64,000 nucleotides of DNA from Streptomyces sp. I05A-00742 (lineage in GTDB: Bacteria > Actinomycetota > Actinomycetes > Streptomycetales > Streptomycetaceae): NCBI RefSeq assembly GCF_013055795.1, contig NZ_JABETO010000033.1, positions 1 through 64,000 on the forward strand, in the 5' to 3' direction. Positions within the stretch are counted from its first letter, which is position 1; every line of letters begins with the position of its first letter. Positions 25,216 through 33,211 of the stretch are shown here, in pieces. The position numbers and the translations under genes were made by a program. The notes under the pieces are model-generated. The model saw nothing but the letters and a program-made list of their open reading frames with translations. It did not search any database and was not told the origin of the DNA.

Positions 25216-25773
25216 TTACGCGCGCGGTGTTGTTCGTCTGGTTGTCGGCGTCGGGCTTCCGTGGCGCCGCTCGCGGTGGCGGGCCACGGCGTCGTTGTTG
25301 GCGCAGCGCACTGAGCAGTAGGCGCGTCTGCCGTTGCGGGAGGTGTCGACGAAAGCCAGAGCGCAGTCGCGTCGTGCACAGCGTCCCAGCCGCTCGGCGT
25401 CGGCGGAGCAGATGACGTAGGCGAGTCCGGCCGCGGTGATGGCGCGGATGTGCGCGGCCGGGTCGGCGCCGGTGGCGCTGTAGTGCAGGTGGGGCCGTCC
25501 GTCGTGCAGAGAGATACGGGGGCTGCTCGAAGAGTCGGCGAGGAGCGCATTGACCGCGTCGCACCGCTCGTCGAGGTTCTGTCGCCCGAAACACGCGGCC
25601 AGGCGCCGGCTCCATGTCCAGATGGTCTCGGCCTGCGCGGTGGTGAGCGTGCGGTTCACCACGCCGTGCACGGCCAGGATCGGTTCCAGGTCTGCGGGGT
25701 GGGGTGCCTTGGTCAGGTTGACAAGGTCAGCGGCGAGTCGGGCGGCCTCACCGCCGTAATGGTTGAATTGCAT
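25216..25773 (-). CDS. CGNR zinc-finger transcriptional regulator (second copy)
   Basis: A 185-residue protein beginning MQFNHYGGEAARLAADLVNL, a typical CGNR-family start. The ABATE region follows and the finger has C132, C137, C153 and C157 (CARRDC...AYCSVRC), with the R-A-Y-C-S arm instead of the literal CGNR. The C terminus is a basic tail (RHRERRHGSP). The start at 25773 lies within a sequence that is nearly repeated at 26802-26818. It is divergent from an EamA-type exporter, so the likely job is ligand-dependent control of efflux. It is distinct in sequence from the CGNR protein at 16.3 kb. Confidence 0.8.
   Translation of the reverse strand: MQFNHYGGEAARLAADLVNLTKAPHPADLEPILAVHGVVNRTLTTAQAETIWTWSRRLAACFGRQNLDERCDAVNALLADSSSSPRISLHDGRPHLHYSATGADPAAHIRAITAAGLAYVICSADAERLGRCARRDCALAFVDTSRNGRRAYCSVRCANNDAVARHRERRHGSPTPTTRRTTPRA
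25756..25772. promoter_or_regulatory. Repeated 17-bp motif, copy 1 (CGNR start region)
   Basis: GTAATGGTTGAATTGCA matches 26802-26818 (GTAATGGTTGAAGTGCA) at 16 of 17 positions, and similarity continues loosely into the flank (AAGACGATTACACC versus TAGACCGTGACAGC). Copy 1 covers the start codon of the CGNR gene. Either it is an operator, or copy 2 is a relic of a duplicated CGNR 5' end, since its reverse complement also reads HFNHY. Confidence 0.45.
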
Positions 25774-25887
25774 AAGACGATTACACCATCGTGTGGTCCC
25801 GGGCGTACCGGGGCGACAGGCCGAAGCGCCGTATGGCCGTCGCGGCCCGCCGGACGACACCGGATACGACGAGATCTCGGAGGCACG

Positions 25888-26787
25888 ATGGTGCAGGCTG
25901 TCCGCTGGCCGCGGCAGGGGACCGCGATGGCGCCGGCGTTGATGCTGGTCCAGATCGCCAGTCTTCAGGCGGGGTCGGCCGTCGCCAAGGAGGCGTACGC
26001 ATCCGTCGGTCCCTCGGCTCTGGCCGGTATGCGGCTGTTCTTCTCCGCCGCGATCCTTTGGATGCTTGTCCGGCCGTCACCGCGCAGGGTCACGGCGGTG
26101 CAGTGGCGTGCAGTGATCCCACTCGGCTTGGTCTTCGCGGCCATGGGTATGGCGTATTTCCAGGCCATCAGCCGGCTGCCGATCGGCGTGGCCGCGACCG
26201 TGGAACTGCTCGGCCCGCTCACCTTGTCGATCGCTCTGTCCCGTCGGCTGGAGCATCTCGTGGTGGCGTTGCTGGCACTGGCGGGCGTACTGCTGCTGAC
26301 GGGCCCGGGTGCCTCGCTGTCCGCCGCCGGGCTGGTACTGGGAGGCGCCGCCGCGCTGTGCCGGGCCGGGTATGTGGTCCTGAGCCGGCGGGTCGGACGG
26401 CTGTTCCCCGACTGGACGGGCCTGGCGCTGGCGCTGGCCTGCGGTGCCTGCGTCCTGACCCCGGTCTCCGCTGTCACGGACGGCGTTTCGGTGGTGAACC
26501 ACCCGGCGGTTCTCCTCACCGGTCTCCTCGTGGCTCTTCTGTCCTCGCTGATTCCGTACGCGCTGGACATGACGGTGCTGCGGCGTATCGATGCCCGCGC
26601 CTTCGGGGTGCTTCTCGCACTGAGCCCTGCCGTGGCGGCGGCCGTCGGTTTCCTTCTGCTGCGCGAGCAGCTGACCGTACGCCAGCTGGCAGCGGTTGTG
26701 CTGGTCGTCCTGGCCGGTGCCTGGTCGGTGCTGCGGGCCGGAACGCCTGCCGCCCCGGAGGCCCGGCCCGGCACCCCCGACAGCTGA
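25888..26787 (+). CDS. EamA-family (RhtA-like) DMT exporter
   Basis: A 299-residue integral membrane protein with about ten hydrophobic segments in two EamA halves. PALMLVQIASLQAGSAVAKE and GPSALAGMRLFFSAAIL open the first half; YVVLSRRVGRLFPDWTGLAL and LSSLIPYALDMTVLRRIDAR mark the second, followed by LSPAVAAAVGFLLLREQLT. These match RhtA/drug-metabolite transporters that export amino acids or small metabolites. The ATG at 25888 has GGAGG 6 bp upstream. It is divergent from the CGNR regulator (114 bp gap), which probably regulates it. Confidence 0.85.
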   Translation: MVQAVRWPRQGTAMAPALMLVQIASLQAGSAVAKEAYASVGPSALAGMRLFFSAAILWMLVRPSPRRVTAVQWRAVIPLGLVFAAMGMAYFQAISRLPIGVAATVELLGPLTLSIALSRRLEHLVVALLALAGVLLLTGPGASLSAAGLVLGGAAALCRAGYVVLSRRVGRLFPDWTGLALALACGACVLTPVSAVTDGVSVVNHPAVLLTGLLVALLSSLIPYALDMTVLRRIDARAFGVLLALSPAVAAAVGFLLLREQLTVRQLAAVVLVVLAGAWSVLRAGTPAAPEARPGTPDS

Positions 26788-26801
26788 TCCTTCTGCTCGA
26801 T

Positions 26802-26818
26802 GTAATGGTTGAAGTGCA
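26802..26818. promoter_or_regulatory. Repeated 17-bp motif, copy 2
   Basis: GTAATGGTTGAAGTGCA, 15 bp after the EamA stop and 27 bp before the small zinc-ribbon ORF. It nearly equals the motif at the CGNR start. On the minus strand it reads as TTG-HFNHY, so a decayed CGNR start is the alternative to an operator. Confidence 0.4.
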
Positions 26819-26844
26819 ATAGACCGTGACAGCATGTTGGTGGC

Positions 26845-27057
26845 ATGACACCCGTACCCTCGGTCACCGTCACGTCGGCACAGGACCGCTGCCCCGTCTG
26901 CCATGAGCCAACTGGGAGGGAAGCGCAGTGGTGGACGCTCCGATCCCGCCACCGAACGTCCGAGGGCGAGGTCGAGTACTGCACCGGTGGCTGCGGTTGC
27001 TTCGTCGTCCTGGTCAACGGGGAAATGGTCAAAGCTCTCCCCGCCGACCGTCGGTGA
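26845..27057 (+). CDS. Small zinc-ribbon-like protein
   Basis: A 70-residue ORF with two cysteine pairs, CPVC at residues 16-19 and CTGGCGC at 47-53, spaced like a small zinc ribbon. The rest is hydrophilic apart from FVVLVNGEMV. There is no strong Shine-Dalgarno sequence. It follows the EamA gene by 57 bp and could be cotranscribed, but the repeated motif between them suggests its own control. No family assigned. Confidence 0.5.
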   Translation: MTPVPSVTVTSAQDRCPVCHEPTGREAQWWTLRSRHRTSEGEVEYCTGGCGCFVVLVNGEMVKALPADRR

Positions 27058-27184
27058 AGTACGAGCGGAGCCGTCGGCATCACGGCCCAGGTTCAGGAAC
27101 AGGCCACTCTGCGGCATCGGGCCGGCGCCGGGGAGCCAGGCGGCTCCCCTCTCCCCATCGCATCTCCCCATCGCAAGCGAGACG

Positions 27185-27270
27185 GGCCGCCCGTTGCGGC
27201 GAGAACCGTACGCCTTGTCACCGCTGACGTGCCCGGGTCGCTCACCCCGCGGGCGAATACTGCAACTCTC
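27185..27270 (-). pseudogene. IS5-type transposase fragment
   Basis: The minus strand reads RPRGERPGHVSGDKAYGSRR, closely resembling the DDE core of IS5-family transposases ('RPRTRPD.V.ADKAYSSR.NR'). Similarity stops after the second Arg-Asn, so fewer than 30 residues remain. The surrounding 27058-27446 stretch has no gene that I can support. Confidence 0.45.
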
Positions 27271-27446
27271 GAATACCGACACTCCACCGGCGAGGCAGTG
27301 AAGCATGCTCTGCCTGTCGGACGCCACGGACCAGCTGTGGGCACTGAGCGCTCGTCTCGGGCGAGGGCTCTCCCTTGAAGCGGGCGGGCTGTGTACTGAC
27401 CGCTGTTCGACTGTGGTTGTCGGTTACGGCTCTTAGGATTTGCGTC

Positions 27447-28211
27447 ATGCGTGAGTTCTTCACAGCGGGTGGGCGGAGGCTGTCGTATCTGGACTTCGGA
27501 GGTCCGGGCAGGCCGCTTGTGGCCCTGCACGGGCACTACAACGAAGCAGCCGCGTTCGCGCCGCTCGCGGAGGCGCTGGCTCCGCGGTGGCGGGTGATCG
27601 CGCTCGATCAGCGCGGTCATGGAGAGTCCGACCGTGCCCCCAGTTACGGGCGGGACGACTACGTAGCCGATGCCGAAGCCTTCCACCGGCATCTGGGAGT
27701 CGGCCCCGTGGCGGTACTGGGCCACTCGCTGGGCGGGGTGAACGCCTACCAGTTCGCCGCCCGGCACCCGGACAGGGTCAGCAAGCTGATCGTGGAGGAC
27801 ATCGGTGCATTCATCGACCTCGACTCGTCGTTCACCATGCGCCTGCCCTCTCACGCGCGGTCCCGAGAGGCACTGGTCACGGCCCTGGGTACGACTGCGC
27901 CCTATCTGGAGTGTTCGTTCCGGCAGAGGGGTCAGGGCTGGGGCTTCTCGTTCGGCATCGACGACACCCTGGCGTCCCAGAAGGCGCTCAACGGCGATCA
28001 CTGGGGCGACTGGACAGCGGTGTCCTGCCCCACCCTGCTGATCCACGGAATTCGCAGTGACGTCCTGACGGCCGATCACGCCCGCGACATGGTCGCCCGC
28101 CGCGGCGGTCGGGCCCGCCTGGCCGAGCCGGCCGCGGGTCACGTGGTGCATCACGACGCTCCGGAGCAGTTCGCCGCCGCGGTCGCCGCGTTTCTGTCCG
28201 AACCTTGCTGA
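27447..28211 (+). CDS. Alpha/beta-hydrolase fold protein
   Basis: A 254-residue protein. The oxyanion HG motif is LVALHGHYNE, the nucleophile elbow is GHSLGG with S94, and the histidine lies in GHVVHHDAPEQFA near residue 230. An acid is available in IRSDVLTADHA. These fit a serine alpha/beta hydrolase (esterase, lipase or C-C hydrolase type); the substrate is unknown. I chose the ATG at 27447 because REFFTAGGRRLSYLDFG is the usual first strand pair; the longer frame from 27375 adds an unlikely leader. It is monocistronic, following an IS fragment. Confidence 0.75.
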   Translation: MREFFTAGGRRLSYLDFGGPGRPLVALHGHYNEAAAFAPLAEALAPRWRVIALDQRGHGESDRAPSYGRDDYVADAEAFHRHLGVGPVAVLGHSLGGVNAYQFAARHPDRVSKLIVEDIGAFIDLDSSFTMRLPSHARSREALVTALGTTAPYLECSFRQRGQGWGFSFGIDDTLASQKALNGDHWGDWTAVSCPTLLIHGIRSDVLTADHARDMVARRGGRARLAEPAAGHVVHHDAPEQFAAAVAAFLSEPC

Positions 28212-28319
28212 GCCGTGGAGCTCAGGCTGTCAGGAGGTATCCGGCCTGTTTCAGGGGCCTGACAGGTGCGGTGGTGCTCGTGGGCAAGATGGCAGCGCCA
28301 GCAGGGGGCGAGGTCGTTG

Positions 28320-28390
28320 TTGCTTGATCAACGCCCGGAGTTTCAAGAGCGCTTCGGCACCGGCAAGGCCCCAGCGGGCGCCAGAAAACG
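28320..28390 (-). pseudogene. Possible ISKra4-type transposase fragment
   Basis: One minus-strand frame reads RWGLAGAEALLKLRALIKQQ, which is like the C-terminal 'RW...GAEA.LKLRAL..NGDF..YW' motif of ISKra4-family transposases. No other part of the protein is evident. The whole interval 28212-28637 otherwise holds no supportable gene. Confidence 0.35.
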
Positions 28391-28637
28391 TCGAGTCGGT
28401 CGGCGAGCACGGTGAGAGCGCGGACGGCGACCCAGTCCTCGGCGACGGGATCCCCGGCCGCGCAACACGTCTCTGTCTCAGGGAAGCAGCGAGATGCCGG
28501 GTATGCGCACGTCATGACTCCCGGCCCGCGGAGCGGTCCGGCGAATGCCTGGGATGGTCCCGCTCCCGCCCGGTGGGCGCGTGGTCTCGCGCGGATCTGG
28601 CAGCCGACGGGCGGCGGTTGCCGACCGAGGCTCGTCT

Positions 28638-29597
28638 TCAGCCGGTCGGAATGCGCAACGTGGTCCGGTCGGGTTCGGGGAGCCACCAGGGGCCGTCGGG
28701 GAGGGTGGACCAGTGGTGGTCCCGGGTGTAGGAGTGGGTGAGTTCGAGGATGCGGTTGACGGAGGGGGCGGCGGTGGTGGTGTTCCACACGGCGTGCCAG
28801 GGGTAGAGCGGGACGGGGTCGGTGAGGGGGCGGAGGGTGAGGCCCTCGGGAAGGGGGCCGGTGGCCGGGCTCAGGGCGGGGTAGCCGCGGGCCCGGACGG
28901 TGGCGTGGACGGCGGCATGGCCGTGTCCGCGGACGCGCAGGGCCGTCCGGAGACCGAAGGCGCCAATGGCCCGGTCGATCCAGTCGCGCCATTCGGCGGC
29001 CTCGTCGGCGGTGTGAACGAGGAGCGGGTGGTCGGCGAGGGCGGCCAGGGGCACCTCGTCACGGTCTGCGAGGGGGTGGCCGACGGGCAGGACCACACCG
29101 ATGGGCTCCAGGCGGACGGGCATGGTGGCGAGGCCGGCGGGGAGGTCCCGGCCGAGACCGTGGACACGGCCGAAGGCGAGGTCGAGTTCGCCGGCGATCA
29201 GGCGGGGCAGAGCCGCGGCCAGTCCCTGGGTCTGGAACACCTCGAAGGGCAGGCACGGGGACTGCGCGCGCAGGTGCTGCGCCAGGACCGAGGGGGTGAG
29301 CCCCTCGGTGAGGACGTCGACGCGCAAGGGCGCGCGGGTGCCGGCGACGGCGTCGGTGAGGCGCCGCGCGTCGTCGAGCAGGCGCCGTCCGCGCTCGACG
29401 AAGACCTCGCCGGCGGGGGTGGTGGCGACATGGCGGCGGTCGCGGGTGAACAGCGGTACGCCGAGGCGTCTTTCCAGCGAGCCGATCTGGGCGGAGAGGG
29501 TCTGCTGGGCGATGGTGAGCCGGGCGGCGGCCCGCCCGAAGTGGAGTTCGTCGGCGAGGGTGACGGCGTAGCGCACCTGGCGCAGGTCGAGGTCCAC
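28638..29597 (-). CDS. LysR-family transcriptional regulator
   Basis: A 319-residue protein. The N-terminal helix-turn-helix is clear (LRQVRYAVTLADELHFGRAA, ARLTIAQQTLSAQIGSLERR, LGVPLFTRDRRHVATTPAGE), followed by a periplasmic-binding-protein-like effector domain. I chose the GTG at 29597 (after a GGGGG run) because the LysR DNA-binding domain starts within five residues; a longer frame to 29654 exists. It is divergent from a quinone-oxidoreductase-like gene with a 162-bp shared region, so that gene is the likely target. Confidence 0.83.
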   Translation of the reverse strand: MDLDLRQVRYAVTLADELHFGRAAARLTIAQQTLSAQIGSLERRLGVPLFTRDRRHVATTPAGEVFVERGRRLLDDARRLTDAVAGTRAPLRVDVLTEGLTPSVLAQHLRAQSPCLPFEVFQTQGLAAALPRLIAGELDLAFGRVHGLGRDLPAGLATMPVRLEPIGVVLPVGHPLADRDEVPLAALADHPLLVHTADEAAEWRDWIDRAIGAFGLRTALRVRGHGHAAVHATVRARGYPALSPATGPLPEGLTLRPLTDPVPLYPWHAVWNTTTAAPSVNRILELTHSYTRDHHWSTLPDGPWWLPEPDRTTLRIPTG

Positions 29598-29606
29598 GCC
29601 CCCACT

Positions 29607-29627
29607 GTAACAGTCTGACGCTGTCAC
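29607..29627. promoter_or_regulatory. Imperfect dyad at the LysR / oxidoreductase divergent promoter
   Basis: GTAACAG (29607-29613) and CTGTCAC (29621-29627) are inverted with one mismatch around a 7-bp spacer. The dyad lies 9 bp upstream of the LysR start, the usual place for LysR autoregulation, and would also control 29760. Confidence 0.45.
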
Positions 29628-29759
29628 GCGTCCGCTGAGGAGTGTTGGACCCATGAGGCATCGCGGACGTTGACTCGGTGATCAGCAGGGCGCCGAGGCA
29701 AGGGGACGAAGAGGTTCCCGGCGCCCGATGGTTCGATCGAAGGTAAGGCGGCACATGCG

Positions 29760-30674
29760 ATGAAGGCAGTGGTGATGGACTCCTACGGTCCACCGGAGGT
29801 GCTGCGGGTGGCCGATCTCCCCGAGCCGGAGGCCGGCGGGGGCCAGGTGAGGGTGCGGATCAGGGCGGCGGGGCTGAATCCGATCGACGCGAGGATCCGG
29901 CGCGGCGAGTTCGACTCCGTGTTCGACATCTCCTTCCCGAGACAGCTCGGCAACGAGTTCGCGGGCGTGGTGGACCAGGTGGGCCCGGGCGTCAACCGCT
30001 TCGCTCCGGGAGACGAGGTGATCGGCTTCGCCGACATGGCGGCGCACGCCGAGTGGGTGGTCGTCCCCGCAGGAAACCTGACCGCCAAGCCGGCGGAACT
30101 CCCCTGGGAGACCGCCGCGGTCGTCAGTGCGGTCGGCCAGGCGGCGTTCAACGCCCTGCGGACGCTCGGCGTGGCGGCCGGGGAGACGGTCCTGATCCAC
30201 GGCGCGGCCGGCGGTGTCGGCAGCGTAGCGGTGCAGTCGGCCGGCGCCCGGGGAGCCACCGTGATCGGCACCGCGAGCGAAGGCAACCACGACTACGTCC
30301 GCTCCCTCGGCGGCATCCCCGTCGCCTACGGGGCGGGGCTGGAGGAGCGGGTGCGCGAGCTGGCCCCGCAGGGGGTGGACGCCTCGATGGACCTGACCGG
30401 ATCCGACGAGGCGGTCATCGCGTCGATCGCGGTGACGCGGGACAGGAGCCGGATCGTGACCCTGGTCAGCCCGCCGCTGGCCGAACGCCACGGCATCGCG
30501 ATGATGTACGGCAGCCGCGCGGCCGAGACCGTCGCCCGGGTCGCGGACCTGGTGGCCCGCGGAGACCTGCGGCTGCCCCTCGCCCGCCGCTTCTCCCTGG
30601 AGGAAGCGGCCGAGGGGCACCGGCTGTTGGAGGCCGGCGGCCTGCGGGGCAAGCTCGTCCTCGTCCCGGGCTGA
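29760..30674 (+). CDS. NADPH:quinone oxidoreductase-like (zinc-free MDR) protein
   Basis: A 304-residue medium-chain dehydrogenase/reductase. An N-terminal GroES-like domain (MKAVVMDSYGPPEVLRVADL; RAAGLNPIDARIRRGEF; LGNEFAGVVDQVGPGV) is followed by a Rossmann fold with AAGGVGSVAVQ. The catalytic-zinc Cys/His residues are absent, as in quinone oxidoreductases. Members reduce quinones or enones with NADPH. The start follows AGGTAAGG. It is divergent from a LysR regulator and followed after 142 bp by an FMN reductase, which suggests a small oxidative or quinone-stress unit (inference). Confidence 0.82.
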   Translation: MKAVVMDSYGPPEVLRVADLPEPEAGGGQVRVRIRAAGLNPIDARIRRGEFDSVFDISFPRQLGNEFAGVVDQVGPGVNRFAPGDEVIGFADMAAHAEWVVVPAGNLTAKPAELPWETAAVVSAVGQAAFNALRTLGVAAGETVLIHGAAGGVGSVAVQSAGARGATVIGTASEGNHDYVRSLGGIPVAYGAGLEERVRELAPQGVDASMDLTGSDEAVIASIAVTRDRSRIVTLVSPPLAERHGIAMMYGSRAAETVARVADLVARGDLRLPLARRFSLEEAAEGHRLLEAGGLRGKLVLVPG

Positions 30675-30816
30675 CCCGGCCGCCGCACGGCGGCTTTCAC
30701 CTCACTGGGCCCCTGGCAACGCCCTGCGAGGACGCCCTGCCCGCTCCCCCTCTGCTCCCACCCCGTCCTCCCCTTCCGGACGGCATCCTTCCCTCGACCT
30801 TGGAGTACCACCCGTC

Positions 30817-31428
30817 ATGAGTCGTGTCCTGGCCATCTCAGGTTCGCTGCGAACCGCCTCCTTCAACACCCAGATCCTCCACAGCCTCACCGCGCTGGCG
30901 CCGACGGGCATGCACATCGAGCTCTTCCAGCACCTGGACGAGGTACCGCACTTCAGCGAGGACCTCGAGAACGAGCCGCCGGCCGCCGTGCTCCGGCTGA
31001 GGCAGGCCATCGCCGACGCCGACGGCCTGATCGTGGCCACCCCCGAGTACAACGGCGCGATGCCCGGCGTGCTGAAGAACGCCCTCGACTGGGCCTCACG
31101 GCCCTACGACGCGAGCGTCCTGCCCGGCCACACCGCCATGATCCTCTCCTCCTCGCCCGGCAACCTCGCCGGGATCCGCGCCCAGACACAGCTGCGCGAG
31201 ATGTTCGCCCTGCTGAACGTCTACGTCGTCGGCGGCCCCCTGGTCGCCGTACCCGAGGTCCACACCCGCCTCGACCACACCGCCGAACCCGCCGAGCGCC
31301 TGACCGACCCCGTCACCCGGGCCATGCTCGTCTCCCTCCTGAACGGGCTGGCCGCGGCCATCGACGACCAGGCCGGAGGCCGCCTGATCAAGCCCCTCTT
31401 CCACATGCGGGAACAGCGGCCCGCCTGA
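30817..31428 (+). CDS. NADPH-dependent FMN reductase-family flavoprotein
   Basis: A 203-residue flavodoxin-like protein. The phosphate-binding loop ISGSLRTASFN (residues 5-15), then TPEYNGAMPGVLKNALDWAS (about 75-95) are diagnostic of NAD(P)H-dependent FMN/azo/quinone reductases, and ILSSSPGNLAGIRAQTQLRE completes the core. It probably uses FMN to reduce quinones or other acceptors. It stands behind the quinone-oxidoreductase-like gene in the same orientation; the 142-bp gap contains a pyrimidine-rich stretch and no obvious terminator, so cotranscription is possible. Confidence 0.85.
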   Translation: MSRVLAISGSLRTASFNTQILHSLTALAPTGMHIELFQHLDEVPHFSEDLENEPPAAVLRLRQAIADADGLIVATPEYNGAMPGVLKNALDWASRPYDASVLPGHTAMILSSSPGNLAGIRAQTQLREMFALLNVYVVGGPLVAVPEVHTRLDHTAEPAERLTDPVTRAMLVSLLNGLAAAIDDQAGGRLIKPLFHMREQRPA

Positions 31429-31633
31429 CCCGCGGGGGCCGCCGGGCGGCGGACCCAAGTAGGTATCCCACCGGCGGGATCGAGGCCCTCTCTCTCGGTC
31501 CTCCGGCGGCGACACACCGGATTCCGCCCGGCAGTGACATCCTCCTCCGAACCGCTGACTCACCGGCAGACAGCGGCGGCACCACTCCCGTTCGGTCCAG
31601 GTGGATGGAATACGCGCTACAGGGCTAACGAGA

Positions 31634-31700
31634 CATCAGCTGATGCCCCGCCACCTGACGATTCGTCGGTACTTCTTCCCGACGGCCCGTCAGCTGACGG
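31634..31700. promoter_or_regulatory. Three spaced palindromes upstream of a secreted-protein gene
   Basis: CATCAGCTGATG (31634-31645) and CCGTCAGCTGACGG (31687-31700) are perfect palindromes sharing the core TCAGCTGA. Between them CTGACGATTCGTCGG (about 31654-31668) contains GACG-ATT-CGTC. The centres are about 21 and 33 bp apart, near two and three helical turns. The rest of the gap 31429-31784 shows no gene. Confidence 0.5.
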
Positions 31701-31784
31701 TGCGTCCGCTCGCGCGCTCCGATTGCGGCCGTCCCGGACCGGCCGCAGGGTGACGGCAGGATCCCCTCTCCGAAGGAGCACCCG

Positions 31785-32381
31785 ATGGACGCCCTCCGCA
31801 GAACCGGTCTTCTCACCGCCGTCGCCCTGTGCGGCACCCTCGCCGCGGGCGCGGTGCCGGCCCTCGCCGATGTACCGCCCGCCGCGCCCCCGTCCTCCGC
31901 CGCCCCGCTGGCCCCCTCGGTGCTGACCTCGGCGCCGCTGCCGGTCGCGGAGGCCGAGTCCGCCGCGGATCCGGAGGCCGTGCGCCGGGTCTCGGCCGAG
32001 GCCCTGCGGGTGCTCGACCAGGACGAGATCGGACAGCGTGCCGCGGAGGCCGCGGCCGCGTGCGGCGCTGTGCAGAACGCGTCGGCCGAGCAGAGGGGGG
32101 CCTGTGGTGCCGTCAAGGAACGACTCGACGTGCTGGTCGGGGCGCGTGACGGGCTGCGCGGGCAGGCCGCGGCGGCCGCGCCCGACCGGGCCGCTGTCGC
32201 CCGGATCGTGGCGGACGCCCAGCGGGCGCGGGACGAGCTCGCCCCGCGTACGGCCGACGGAGCGACCGACGCGGGCAACGGTCTGCTGTCCCTGGTCACC
32301 AACCTGGTGGGCACCCTCTCCGGTCTGGTCACCGGGGTCCTCGGCACCCTGACGGGCCTGGTGGGCGGGCTGCTGGGCTGA
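31785..32381 (+). CDS. Secreted helical protein with glycine-zipper C terminus
   Basis: A 198-residue protein. Residues 1-29 are a signal peptide (MDALRRTGLLTAVALCGTLA, then a likely cleavage after PALA-D). A Pro/Ala/Ser spacer follows, then helices with two cysteines (AAACGAVQNA, GACGAVKERL) that could form a disulfide. The C-terminal 30 residues are GLLSLVTNLVGTLSGLVTGV and LGTLTGLVGGLLG, a Gly-x-x-x-Gly-like amphipathic or membrane-associating segment. The start follows GAAGGAG. No family recognised. It is preceded by three palindromes and followed by another secreted protein. Confidence 0.7.
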   Translation: MDALRRTGLLTAVALCGTLAAGAVPALADVPPAAPPSSAAPLAPSVLTSAPLPVAEAESAADPEAVRRVSAEALRVLDQDEIGQRAAEAAAACGAVQNASAEQRGACGAVKERLDVLVGARDGLRGQAAAAAPDRAAVARIVADAQRARDELAPRTADGATDAGNGLLSLVTNLVGTLSGLVTGVLGTLTGLVGGLLG

Positions 32382-32613
32382 GCGACCGTACGAGCCGGCC
32401 GGGTCCGTCGGACGCCCGGAGCCCGGACGCCCGTACCCCCGATCGCCCGAAATCAGCGCGGCCATATGGCGGGACGGCAGGCGTCCGGCAGGTCAACGGC
32501 CCTGGGCCGGGTGCATTGTTCAGCTCCGTGAGGGGTCGCGACGGGCGCCCCTCGGCCGGACGGGCCCGCGCACCGCGGCGTGCCGCGGGCCGACGACGAA
32601 CGGAGCAGCGAAG

Positions 32614-33141
32614 ATGCGTATGCGACACCGGGCCACTACGGCGCTGGCGGCTCTCACCCTCGCCATGGCGTCGGCGGGTACGGCCCTCGCCACCGACGTC
32701 CTCGACGACGCCTTCCTGGGCCAGGTGCACCAGGGCAACCTGGCCGAGATCGCGGCGGGCGGCGACGCCCAGAAGAACGCCGTGACCGCATGCGTGCGGG
32801 ACACCGGGAAGGTGCTCGTCCGCGACCACACCCTGCTGGACGAGGGGGTCAAGGAGCTCGGCCGCAAGCTCAAGGTCGCTCTGCCGCGCGCGGTGACCCC
32901 CAAGCAGGAGCAGGAGCTGAAGGACCTCCGGAAGAAGGCGCGGACCCGCTCCTACGACAACCTCTGGCTGCGCGCCCAGGACACCGCGCACGTCCAGACG
33001 CTGGACCTGCTGGACGAGGAGGCGGCGCACGGCAAGGACGCGGCCGTCAGGGACGCGGCCAGGAAGGCGCGGCCCGTCATCGCCAAGCACCTCGACATGG
33101 TGCGCGACTGCATGATGCGCTTCCCGGCGCGCCACCGCTAG
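32614..33141 (+). CDS. Secreted DUF4142-family protein
   Basis: A 175-residue protein. After a signal peptide (ALAALTLAMASAGTALA, cleavage near residue 27) comes DDAFLGQVHQGNLAEIAAGG and CVRDTGKVLVRDHTLLDEGV. This fits DUF4142 ('D..Fl...hqgnlaEi..g..A...a....V...g..mv.DH...n..l'), a ferritin-like four-helix secreted family. AHVQTLDLLDEEAAHGKD carries the second conserved half. The biological role is unknown; members are often envelope-stress or cell-surface proteins. It is convergent with the LCP gene across a strong stem-loop. Confidence 0.78.
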   Translation: MRMRHRATTALAALTLAMASAGTALATDVLDDAFLGQVHQGNLAEIAAGGDAQKNAVTACVRDTGKVLVRDHTLLDEGVKELGRKLKVALPRAVTPKQEQELKDLRKKARTRSYDNLWLRAQDTAHVQTLDLLDEEAAHGKDAAVRDAARKARPVIAKHLDMVRDCMMRFPARHR

Positions 33142-33150
33142 CGGACCCCG

Positions 33151-33203
33151 GGCCGGTCCCGCCGGTGACACGGGACCGGCCGGCCGATCCCCTACGGCCG
33201 GCC
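33151..33203. terminator. Double stem-loop between convergent genes
   Basis: GGCCGGTCCC (33151-33160) pairs with GGGACCGGCC (33172-33181). Overlapping it, GGCCGGCCG (33178-33186) pairs with CGGCCGGCC (33195-33203). The two structures compete for the middle segment, one serving each strand, so a bidirectional terminator is likely. Confidence 0.65.
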
Positions 33204-33211
33204 GTCCCCGG

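Noticed and set aside
28222..28992. Minus-strand ORF of 256 aa over the LysR gene 3' end
   Set aside because: Shadow of LysR in another frame; only a small part resembles a transposase fragment in a different frame.
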